64,000 nucleotides of DNA from Actinoplanes siamensis (GTDB taxonomy: Bacteria; Actinomycetota; Actinomycetes; Mycobacteriales; Micromonosporaceae). Each line of letters opens with the position of its first letter. Position 1 is the first letter of the stretch. The stretch is from positions 1 through 64,000 of the forward strand of contig NZ_BOMW01000057.1 in NCBI RefSeq assembly GCF_016862395.1, given 5' to 3'. Under the pieces are notes generated by a model, which saw only the letters and a list, made by a program, of their open reading frames with translations, was not told where the DNA came from and made no database searches. Below, one piece after another: positions 16,160 to 23,443 of the stretch. The position numbers were made by a program, and so were the translations under genes.

Positions 16160-18766
16160 TCACCGTTTCCAGAACGGCTTCGCAGCGGGCCGGGGCACCT
16201 CCGCTGCGCCGAAGCCGGTGAGGACGCGGAGGGCCGCCGACCACTTCTCGTCGAGCGAGGCGTCGCCGCCGAGCAGCGTGACCAGCTCACGCAGCGGGGC
16301 GAACTCGTCCCCGGTCAGCGTGGTGAGCAGGACCGTGAGCCGGCTGGCCAGGTCCTCCAGCAGGTCACGCCGCTCGTAGCCGGGCCGGTCGGCCGCGTCG
16401 CGCAACCGTCCGGCCTCGACCGTCGCCAGCTCGCGGACGTCGGCGAGCGGAACGCCGGAGTCGTTCGCGGACGTGCGCCGCGATCGGCCGAATCCGCGCA
16501 CCGGCCCACCACCGCCGGCTCCCGAAAGCGCAGGAGAACCCGCCGTGGGTCCGGCGGCTGCGGGTCCGGCGGACACGGGTCCGCCCGGGGTCGGAGGTCC
16601 GGCGACAGGCGGCGAGCCGGCAGGACCCCCGGCGGCATCTCCGGCGCTCGGCGCGGCCGGAGGCGGGACGCTCCCCGCCGGGCTGGCCGGCGAGCCCAGC
16701 ACGATGTCGGCGTCGTCGAAGGCCTGGGCCCGCCGCCGTGGGCTCATCTTGGCGGCGCTGGCCGGGGCGAAGCGCGGCGCGCCGGGGATCGGGCCCCCGG
16801 GCGGGGGAGGCATCGGCGGGAAGATGGCCGGGCGCGCCGGCGCCACCGCGTCCGGGAACGGGGACGACGCCGAGGCGAGGACCATCCCGGTGGCCGTCGG
16901 GGGCGCCGGGGACTCCCATCCGGAGGGCGTCTCCACCGGCTGGGTGACCCGGTGCAGCTTGCCGTCCTCGTTCACCACCCGCTCGTCGACAGCCACGTAT
17001 GCCGTGAAGCGGCACAGCACCCCGAACCGCAGCGACGTGTCCACGATCTGCTGCTCCAACGAGAGATCACCGGCCGTGTACGCGTCCTCGAGATCCCGCA
17101 GCCGCGCCCGCGCCCACTGCTTGGCGATCGCTGTCTCGGCCCGCTCCCGGACCGACACAGTGGTCCGGAACTCCAGGTCGTCCCGGGTCCGGCCGGTAAC
17201 CGTGAGGCTGCCCGCGGCGGCGCCCGAGTAACGCCCGGTGACCACCAGCGGCACCCCCGGGTAGAGCCCTGGCAGCCGCAGCGGGCTCCGCGTCCCGTCC
17301 AGCGGCGCGAATCCGTCCCCGGTGATGGACAGGCCGGTGACCAGCGGGGCGCCGATCCGGCGGTGGATGTGCTCCATGGCCTCGTCCAGCCGATCCTCGC
17401 TCTCCACCAGCTCGGCCCGCCCGGCGCCGAGCGCGGCGAGCCGGCCCAGGAAGCCGGCGTTCACCGCGCGGTCGATGCCGATGGTGTGCAGCCGGGTGTC
17501 GCCGATCAGCGGGGTGACCTCGCGGACGATCTGGTCCTCGTTGCCCACCTGCCCGTCGGTGACCAGCACCAGCACCCGGTCCCGCCCGGTGCTGTCGGTG
17601 AGCAGGCCGAGCCCGGTGGCGAGCGGCGCGAGCAGCTCGGTGCCGCCGCGGGCGTCGGCGCGGGCCAGGTGCTCGACCGCGCGGTAACGGTTGCGGTCGG
17701 TCGCCTCGCTGAGACCTGCCTCCAGCCCCTCCGGCCGCTCCACGTGGTGGTCGAAGGTGAGCACGGCGAACCGGTCGGCGGTGGTCAGCGTGTCGACGAC
17801 CCGGGCCGCGGCCCGCCGGGCGGCGACCATCTTCCACCCGCCCATGCTGCCGGAGCGGTCGAGCAGCAGCACCACGTCCTTGGGGCGCGGCGGCGCTGTC
17901 CCGGCCGGCGGCAGCACGACCACCTGGTAGGTGCCCTCGTCACCCTCGTCGTCGGGCACCGCGACAGCGGTCTGGCCGCCCGGCGCGTACGCCAGGCGTA
18001 GCACGAAGTCGCGGTCGGCGCGCTCGCCGGGGGCGATCCGCAGCGTCCCGTCCTGCTCGGCGATGGTGTGCAGGCTGGACCGAGCCTCGCCGAGCTCCAG
18101 CCCGGCCGGGTCGACGGTGACGCCGATGGAGAGCCGCAGCGGGTTGGGGAATCCGGGCAGCAGCACCGGCGGCGAGATGCGGGACGCGTCCGGCACCGCG
18201 TCGGTGTCCGGCGCCTGGCCGTCACCGGCCCAGGGCCCGGCCAGGGGCGTGCCCGGGAGGTAGCGCGGGGCGACGACCAGGGGGAACCGGTAGGTCGCGG
18301 CGCCGTCCTCGAACGGCATCGGGCCGACCAGCCGCAGCCGCACGGTGATCCGCTCGCCGGGCAGGATGTTGCCGGCCCGCATGGTGAACACGTCGGGCCG
18401 CTCCTCCTCGGCGATCGACGCCCGCCGGCCGGTCGCGATGGCCTGGTCGTACTGCTCCCGGGCGGCGCCGCGCTCGCGCAGCTCGGCGGTGACCGTGCGG
18501 TCGTCGGCGGTCATCGTCATGCCGGTCACGGCGGCCCGGTCGGGCAGCGGGAAGACATAGGTCGCCTCGAGGGCGGTGTCGTGCGTGTTGACGAACTCGG
18601 CGCTCACCTCGGTGCGGGCGACCAGGCCACTGATCGCGGCGCGCACGTCCAGCCGGTCCAGCGGGAGGTTGCCCCGGTCGGTACGCATCGTGCCGAGTCC
18701 GGACTCCGGCAGCTCGCGGACCCGTTCCAGCTCGCTCGGACCCATCGGATTGACGTAGATGATCAC
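16160..18766 (-). CDS. VIT and von Willebrand factor A domain protein
   Basis: This protein has 868 residues. The N-terminal VIT domain (~30-160, with EATYVFPLPDRAAVTGM and the NILPGERITVRL motif) is followed by a VWA domain (~295-460) with an intact MIDAS, DRSGSMGG and later VLVTDGQVGNED. A Pro/Gly-rich segment (~640-760) and a helical C-terminal domain come next. VIT/VWA proteins scaffold other proteins; in bacteria they are often cell-associated, but no signal peptide is visible here. The ATG at 18766 overlaps the MerR stop by four bases, so the two genes are coupled, with the regulator upstream. It resembles inter-alpha-trypsin-inhibitor heavy chains only in domain order. Confidence 0.85.
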   Translation of the reverse strand: MIIYVNPMGPSELERVRELPESGLGTMRTDRGNLPLDRLDVRAAISGLVARTEVSAEFVNTHDTALEATYVFPLPDRAAVTGMTMTADDRTVTAELRERGAAREQYDQAIATGRRASIAEEERPDVFTMRAGNILPGERITVRLRLVGPMPFEDGAATYRFPLVVAPRYLPGTPLAGPWAGDGQAPDTDAVPDASRISPPVLLPGFPNPLRLSIGVTVDPAGLELGEARSSLHTIAEQDGTLRIAPGERADRDFVLRLAYAPGGQTAVAVPDDEGDEGTYQVVVLPPAGTAPPRPKDVVLLLDRSGSMGGWKMVAARRAAARVVDTLTTADRFAVLTFDHHVERPEGLEAGLSEATDRNRYRAVEHLARADARGGTELLAPLATGLGLLTDSTGRDRVLVLVTDGQVGNEDQIVREVTPLIGDTRLHTIGIDRAVNAGFLGRLAALGAGRAELVESEDRLDEAMEHIHRRIGAPLVTGLSITGDGFAPLDGTRSPLRLPGLYPGVPLVVTGRYSGAAAGSLTVTGRTRDDLEFRTTVSVRERAETAIAKQWARARLRDLEDAYTAGDLSLEQQIVDTSLRFGVLCRFTAYVAVDERVVNEDGKLHRVTQPVETPSGWESPAPPTATGMVLASASSPFPDAVAPARPAIFPPMPPPPGGPIPGAPRFAPASAAKMSPRRRAQAFDDADIVLGSPASPAGSVPPPAAPSAGDAAGGPAGSPPVAGPPTPGGPVSAGPAAAGPTAGSPALSGAGGGGPVRGFGRSRRTSANDSGVPLADVRELATVEAGRLRDAADRPGYERRDLLEDLASRLTVLLTTLTGDEFAPLRELVTLLGGDASLDEKWSAALRVLTGFGAAEVPRPAAKPFWKR

Positions 18767-19440
18767 GAATCTCTCCTATCGGTGCGCCCACGGGATGCGA
18801 GCAGGTCGAGCAGGGGCCGGGCCGCGGTGGCGAGCTCGGCACGGTCGGTGGCGTCGAGACGGAAGGCGCCGGGCACGAGCAGGATCACCCCGGCGCCCAG
18901 CGGCACTCCGGTGAGCAGGGAATCGGCTCCGCCGAAGGCGAGTCCGCCGGGATCGCGGGCCGGTGGGGGCACCTCGGCGCTTCCCGGTGGGCCGCCGGAG
19001 GGCAGGTCGTGGGCGGGAGCCGGGAACGACCAGTCGGCGGTCGACCGCGGTGGCGAGGGTGGGGCGGCCGGAGTCTTCCAGAAAGCGCCCCGGGCGGCCC
19101 CGGGGTCGGGCGGTGGCTCGGCGGCGAGCAACTCGGCCGGCACCCGGGCCAGGGAGGTGAGCGCCTCCGTCGACACCCCGCCCAGCTCCGCCTGGATCTC
19201 GGCGAGGGTGCGCCCGGCCGCCTGCAACCGCTTGATCGCCACGAGCTGCAGCAGGTGGCGGGGCCCGTAGAGGGCGTTGCGCCCGCGGGTGCCGAGCGGC
19301 CGGTCGACCAGGCCGATCGTCGAATACCACCGGATCGAACGCGGATCCGGCAGATCCCGGACCCGGCCGTTGGGCGCGCCGGAGTATTCCGCGGCGAGCG
19401 CGGTGTGCACCCGGTCGACCAACTCCTCCATCGTCCACAT
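18763..19440 (-). CDS. MerR-family regulator coupled to the VIT/VWA gene
   Basis: This 225-residue regulator starts at ATG 19440. It has a MerR-type winged helix (RSIRWYSTIGLVDRPLGTRG, RNALYGPRHLLQLVAIKRLQ, GRTLAEIQAEL). It lacks the long coiled coil and cysteines of metal sensors. Instead a Pro-rich linker leads to a C-terminal segment (VPLGAGVILLVPGAFRLD) that may sense or contact a partner. Two tandem palindromes sit just upstream of its start and are the obvious autoregulatory site. It is the first gene of a coupled operon with the VIT/VWA protein. Confidence 0.8.
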   Translation of the reverse strand: MWTMEELVDRVHTALAAEYSGAPNGRVRDLPDPRSIRWYSTIGLVDRPLGTRGRNALYGPRHLLQLVAIKRLQAAGRTLAEIQAELGGVSTEALTSLARVPAELLAAEPPPDPGAARGAFWKTPAAPPSPPRSTADWSFPAPAHDLPSGGPPGSAEVPPPARDPGGLAFGGADSLLTGVPLGAGVILLVPGAFRLDATDRAELATAARPLLDLLASRGRTDRRDS

Positions 19441-19450
19441 ACCCCGAATC

Positions 19451-19477
19451 GTGACACTGTCACGGTGACACTGTCAA
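19451..19477. promoter_or_regulatory. Two tandem palindromic operators in the merR/cyclase divergent promoter
   Basis: Two 13-base sites, GTGACACTGTCAC (19451-19463) and GTGACACTGTCAA (19465-19477), have 14-base periodicity. Each is an inverted repeat of GTGACA/TGTCAC about one central base. They lie 11 bases from the MerR start and 23 bases from the cyclase start, so one regulator could control both directions. Confidence 0.65.
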
Positions 19478-19499
19478 TTATTGCTGGCAGGATGACAGC

Positions 19500-20192
19500 A
19501 TGCTCGAACGGTTGAGGCTGGTCGGCCTGTCCCACGTGAACGACCCCGCCCGGATCAGCGTCTTCCCCGGTGATCCGGCCTTCGAACTGGAGACCGTCGC
19601 GACGTTGCGGGAGGAGGGCTACTACCTGCGGGCGGTGCGCGGCGGCGAGCACACCGGCACGCACTGGGGCGCGCCCGGCCACTTCACCGAGGGCGGGCTG
19701 CTCGCCGATGAACTGGAACCGGCCGACCTGTTCCGGCCGGCGGTCAAGGTGGACGTGCGGGCCGCGTGCGCCGCCGACCCGGATCATGCGGTGTCGATCG
19801 CCGACCTGACGGCCTGGGAGGAGCGCCACGGCCGCATCCCGGAGGAGTCCGTGGTGATCATCTGGACCGGGTGGGAGGAGAAGTACGGGCGTGCGGGGTT
19901 CGAGCGGCATCCCGGCTTCGCGCCGGAGGCGGTGCGCTGGCTGGTGGAGACCGGGCGGCTGGGGGAGCGGGGCGGCACCGGGACCGACGCGTTCAGCCCG
20001 GATGTCAGCGCTGATCCCGGCTTCACCGTCTCCAAACTGGTCTATCAGCGCCGCCGGATCAGCCTGGAGGTGCTGGCCCACCTCGCGGATCTGCCCGCCG
20101 CCGGGGCCTGGGTCCTGTGTGGCGGACAGATCAATCGAGCCGGTTCCGGCTCCACGGCGCTCATCTACGGGGTTCTGCCGCCCGCGAGTTGA
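19500..20192 (+). CDS. Cyclase-family metal hydrolase (kynurenine formamidase-like)
   Basis: This 230-residue protein is of the Cyclase family (KynB-like fold). Visible motifs are GLSHVNDPARISVFPGDP, EHTGTHWGAPGHF and GTDAFSPD. In active KynB-type enzymes the metal motif is HxGTHxDxPxH; here the Asp position is Gly (HTGTHWGAPGH) while both His are kept. This may weaken metal binding or mark a divergent subfamily. Known members hydrolyse N-formylkynurenine or cyclic imides and esters. The start is ATG 19500. It is divergent from MerR across tandem operators and may be a target of that regulator. Confidence 0.75.
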   Translation: MLERLRLVGLSHVNDPARISVFPGDPAFELETVATLREEGYYLRAVRGGEHTGTHWGAPGHFTEGGLLADELEPADLFRPAVKVDVRAACAADPDHAVSIADLTAWEERHGRIPEESVVIIWTGWEEKYGRAGFERHPGFAPEAVRWLVETGRLGERGGTGTDAFSPDVSADPGFTVSKLVYQRRRISLEVLAHLADLPAAGAWVLCGGQINRAGSGSTALIYGVLPPAS

Positions 20193-20211
20193 TCACCAGG
20201 GAAGCGCGGAC

Positions 20212-22623
20212 TCACGCGCGGCGCCGTTGCGTCACCGAGGCTGTGTGCGGTGCCGAGATCGGAACGGCGCCTGGCGCGGAGGCGGGAGAAGAGGCCGGAG
20301 CGGCGCTGCGAGAAGAGGCAGCCCCGGGAGAGGCGGGCGACGCGCCGCCGGGAGAAGCGGCCGGCGCGGTGCCAGTGGAGGCGGTCCCCGGGGAAGCGGT
20401 CGGCGCGGTGCCAGTGGAGGCGGTCCCCGGGGAAGCGGTCGGCGCGGTGCCGGGGGAGGCGGCCCCGGGAGAAGCGGCCGGCGCGGAGACCGAAGGACCG
20501 GGCGGCGACGGCGAGGAGGACGGAGACCCGTTCGGCGCGGACGCCGCCTGCCCGCCACCGGGCTGCACCACGCCATCCACCGTCAGGGTGTAGGGCGCGT
20601 ACTGCGTGACGGTCCCGGTCGGATCGTCCTGCGCCACGATCGCCACCACCTTGGGATACCCGCGCAGCGCCTCCACCTGATCGATCGGCACCACCGCGGC
20701 CCGCCGTTCCCCCAGCCCGACCAGCGACACGTGCCATCCCCGCACCGGCACGGGATACCACTGGGTCGGTGACTTCCACCCGTCGAGCGAGCCGCTGGGC
20801 ACCTTGTTCGCGCCGATCGACACGTTTCCGAGGTGCCAGCCACCCGAGTTCACCGCGGTGTCTGTCACGTACCGGAAGCCCAGCAGCACCTTCTTCCCGG
20901 CGTACGCCTTGAGATCGTAGTTCTGCCGGACACCCGCCGCCTGACCGGTGAGGCCGGCCCCGAGCGGCCCCTTGACCGTGTTGTCCCCGGCCACCACCTG
21001 GTAGGTCCGGCCCCCGTCCGCGGAGACCACCACGTACCCGAAGTCGAAGCCCTTCTCCATGCCGTACGTGGTGGTGAACCGCAGCACCGGGTCCTTGCGG
21101 GGAACCTCGGTCTGCCGCGCCGCCATCTCGTCGGTATCCGACGCGTTCCCGGAGAACAGCATCTCCGAGTCGACCGTCCAGGCCAACGGCTTCGACGGCA
21201 GCGTGTGCGCCCCGCTGAAGGTGACCGACGTCAGCGCGCCCCGCGGCAGCCGGATGAAGTCGGCCCCGTTGGGCGCGGCCCCCGGCCAGTTGTAGGTGGC
21301 CGGGTTCGCGAGATTCACCGTGGAGCGCAGCCCGTCAGCGGTCACCCGGTCCCGGGCCACCCCGAGGACGGTGCCGCCGGGCTCCCCGACCTCCTTGTCC
21401 ACCAACGTCATCACCTGGAAGTCGTGCAGCATGTCGGTGAGCACGGTTCCGGCCGGCAGGGCCGCCAGCAGCGCGTCCAGTGAGTGGTGCTGGGCGTCCC
21501 GGTGCATCGCCGTGATGATGTGCGGGCCGAAGCGGTTCTCGAGATAGATCATCAGCTCGTACGTGATGCCGTAATCGGCCAGCACCTCGTTGGGACCGCC
21601 CTCGTCCCACAGGTTCAGCGAGTTCTGCGGTCCGCCGCACTGGCGGGGATTCGCGTTGTAGGTCGTCTTGACGGTGCCGAACCCCTGGTAGCAGGCGAGG
21701 TGGCTGTCGAAGCCGAGGTGGTACACCCCGCGCCGCGCGTCGACGTAGCCGACCAGCGTCTGGGCGTAGTCGGACAGCCCCTCGTTGAGCCACTCCGCCT
21801 TGTCCGGATCGATGTAGTACTCCAGCAGGTGCTGCCACTCGTGGGCGAAGGTGCCCTCGTACATCCACGGCCGGGCCGGGCGGCTGGTGCACAGGTCGTC
21901 GGTCGGCTCGTTCTTCGGCGTCGCGCCGAGCCGGTGCTGCCAGTCGTAGGCGTCGATGGTCATCACGTTCCGGTCGAACAGCTCGTTGAGCTGCGCCGAG
22001 AAGAATCCCGCGATGTAGGTCGGCCGCTCCGGGAAGTGGAAGAAGTTGTCGTCCCGGATGTTGTCGACAAGCGTCACGGTCTTGTCCCCGTCGCCGCTGA
22101 AGTCGCCCGCCATCCCGGGATGGGTGCCGGACCGGTCCGGCGGCGTGCTGAACGCCGCGGTCTCCTTCGGGTAGATGTTGTCGTCGAACTGGGTGACCAG
22201 GTCCGCCACCTGCGCGTCGGTCACCTCTGTGGCGTTCTTGCGGCAGTCGCCGGCCGGGAACGCGATGTCGTTGGCGACCCACACCTCGATGTGCTTGCCG
22301 ACCGCCCGCAGCGTGTAGTCCTTGCGGTAGAGGTCGTTGCCGGTGTCGTCCAGCCCGACCCAGCTGCGCACGGTGCCGACCGGCGGCGTCCCCGCGGACG
22401 CGCTGCGGGCGGTGGGTTGCGGCCGATAGCGCGCCGCCGGCAGGGCTCTGCCGTCGAGATTGAGGTGGGTACGGCTGAGCTCCCGGCTGTCGGCCACCGG
22501 CGGCGGCACGGCGGGTTCGTGCACGGTCGGGGCGCCCGGCCGCTGCTGCGCCACGGCGGGACTGGTGACGAACGGGACCACTACCACGATTGCCGCGAAT
22601 TTGGCAAGACCGGTGCGTTTCAC
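20212..22623 (-). CDS. Large secreted zinc metalloprotease with repetitive C-terminal tail
   Basis: This 803-residue protein has an N-terminal signal peptide (LAKFAAIVVVVPFVTSPAVA). The zinc motif His261-Glu262-Trp-Gln-His265 is followed by Glu281 in AEWLNEGLSDYA, a gluzincin-like HExxH...NEG arrangement. Acidic stretches (GDFSGDGDKTVTLVDN) could bind calcium. Later regions resemble immune-inhibitor-A/M6-like beta domains (FDFGYVVVSADGGRTYQVVA). The last ~110 residues are low-complexity Ala/Ser/Pro/Thr with a 13-residue repeat. The GTG start at 22623 has no ribosome-binding site but has TAACGT seven bases upstream. It stands alone. It probably degrades extracellular protein; the substrate is unknown. 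Confidence 0.75.
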   Translation of the reverse strand: MKRTGLAKFAAIVVVVPFVTSPAVAQQRPGAPTVHEPAVPPPVADSRELSRTHLNLDGRALPAARYRPQPTARSASAGTPPVGTVRSWVGLDDTGNDLYRKDYTLRAVGKHIEVWVANDIAFPAGDCRKNATEVTDAQVADLVTQFDDNIYPKETAAFSTPPDRSGTHPGMAGDFSGDGDKTVTLVDNIRDDNFFHFPERPTYIAGFFSAQLNELFDRNVMTIDAYDWQHRLGATPKNEPTDDLCTSRPARPWMYEGTFAHEWQHLLEYYIDPDKAEWLNEGLSDYAQTLVGYVDARRGVYHLGFDSHLACYQGFGTVKTTYNANPRQCGGPQNSLNLWDEGGPNEVLADYGITYELMIYLENRFGPHIITAMHRDAQHHSLDALLAALPAGTVLTDMLHDFQVMTLVDKEVGEPGGTVLGVARDRVTADGLRSTVNLANPATYNWPGAAPNGADFIRLPRGALTSVTFSGAHTLPSKPLAWTVDSEMLFSGNASDTDEMAARQTEVPRKDPVLRFTTTYGMEKGFDFGYVVVSADGGRTYQVVAGDNTVKGPLGAGLTGQAAGVRQNYDLKAYAGKKVLLGFRYVTDTAVNSGGWHLGNVSIGANKVPSGSLDGWKSPTQWYPVPVRGWHVSLVGLGERRAAVVPIDQVEALRGYPKVVAIVAQDDPTGTVTQYAPYTLTVDGVVQPGGGQAASAPNGSPSSSPSPPGPSVSAPAASPGAASPGTAPTASPGTASTGTAPTASPGTASTGTAPAASPGGASPASPGAASSRSAAPASSPASAPGAVPISAPHTASVTQRRRA
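20366..20443. repeat. 39-bp tandem repeat in the metalloprotease tail
   Basis: Two exact copies begin at 20366 and 20405; a third diverging copy starts at 20444 and related sequence precedes the array. Each unit encodes the 13-residue motif TASPGTASTGTAP, so copy-number change would keep the frame. Confidence 0.8.
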
Positions 22624-22630
22624 GAAGCGG

Positions 22631-22636
22631 ACGTTA
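22631..22636 (-). promoter_or_regulatory. -10 element of a probable leaderless promoter (metalloprotease)
   Basis: On the minus strand TAACGT ends seven bases before the GTG at 22623, with no Shine-Dalgarno between them. Confidence 0.45.
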
Positions 22637-22704
22637 CCTGCCGAAGGGTGCGAATGGCATCAACACGCGCATTCGATCATGAATATCCGTCGGTGACGTG
22701 ACGA

Positions 22705-22738
22705 CGCGGGCCGCCACCGATGAGAGTGGCGGCCCGCG
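22705..22738. terminator. Perfect 13-bp hairpin between the metalloprotease and a regulator remnant
   Basis: CGCGGGCCGCCAC (22705-22717) pairs perfectly with GTGGCGGCCCGCG (22726-22738) around an eight-base loop. No intact gene now ends here, so it may be the surviving terminator of a lost gene. Confidence 0.55.
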
Positions 22739-22877
22739 AACCGGAAAGACGGCGTTCCGAAGATCACCTGGAGCGGGCGACCCTGCCAGACCGGCGAGGG
22801 GCCGATACTCCAGGACCCGGCGCCGCCGAGCGCCCCGCCGACCACGTTGGCCACGGCGCTGAGCGGCGGCGGCCGGG

Positions 22878-23053
22878 GTGCCGGCCGCTGTCGCCGCGCA
22901 CCGGCCGGACGTCGTGCTGATGGACATCCGGATGCCCGGCGTCGACGGGCTGACCGCCAGTGAAGGAAGCAAGTCTCGCGGCTGCTGACCAAGCTGGGCC
23001 TGAACGACCGGGCGCGGATCGCCCTGCTGGTCCACGACGCGGGCCTGGCATGA
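22878..23053 (+). pseudogene. NarL/LuxR-type response regulator remnant with internal deletion
   Basis: Two pieces of one gene type are abutted. From 22878, AAVAAHRPDVVLMDIRMPGV and then DGLTA is the phospho-acceptor strand of a receiver domain. From 22973, in another frame, VSRLLTKLGLNDRARIALLV and HDAGLA plus a stop at 23053 is the last helix of a LuxR-type DNA-binding domain. About 120 residues between them are missing, along with the first ~45. This is a deletion relic without a start codon. Confidence 0.7.
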
Positions 23054-23065
23054 GACGCGGCCGGC

Positions 23066-23335
23066 TCACTCGAAGAGGCTGTGGTCCTTCGTGCCGCCCT
23101 CGGCGCGGTCGCGGGCGCGGCGGCGGACCTGGATCACCACGATGTCACCGAGGGCGACCACCGCCCAGACCACGAGCAGCCAGCCCGGCACGGTCCAGCC
23201 GGCGCGGAACAGCAGCACCGCCAGGACGGCGCAGACCACGAGTCCGAACGCGGCGAGGATCAGCCGCAGGTTGAGCGGGCTGTACGGCTCCTCGACGGTG
23301 CCGCGGCGGCCGTGGGGTTGCGGGCCGATGGGCAT
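23066..23335 (-). CDS. DUF6343 small membrane protein
   Basis: This 89-residue protein has a short basic N-terminus (MPIGPQPHGRRGTVEEPYSP), then SPLNLRLILAAFGLVVCAVL and a second hydrophobic helix (GWLLVVWAVVALGDIVVIQV), ending in a charged tail. The two-helix layout and SPL-LRL motif are those of actinobacterial DUF6343 proteins, whose function is unknown. I chose the ATG at 23335 because TAGATT lies seven bases before it. An upstream start at 23383 would add an unconserved extension. Confidence 0.75.
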   Translation of the reverse strand: MPIGPQPHGRRGTVEEPYSPLNLRLILAAFGLVVCAVLAVLLFRAGWTVPGWLLVVWAVVALGDIVVIQVRRRARDRAEGGTKDHSLFE

Positions 23336-23342
23336 AAGCACG

Positions 23343-23348
23343 AATCTA
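23343..23348 (-). promoter_or_regulatory. -10 element of a probable leaderless promoter (DUF6343)
   Basis: On the minus strand TAGATT ends seven bases before the ATG at 23335. A weak TTGTTT lies 19 bases further upstream. Confidence 0.5.
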
Positions 23349-23443
23349 CCCGTGTCGGGCGGACCGGAAACAACCCGCCCCAAGATCAGTTAACTTCGAT
23401 ATCTTCGGGCTCTCGCACTGATCCGCTGTGGACAGGAGGGGCC

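Noticed and set aside
22660..22992. A 110-codon minus-strand frame containing GSWSIGPSPVWQGRPLQVIF
   Set aside because: The sequence looks partly protein-like but runs through the perfect hairpin at 22705-22738 and lacks a start and a known family. It may be a relic, but I cannot support it.
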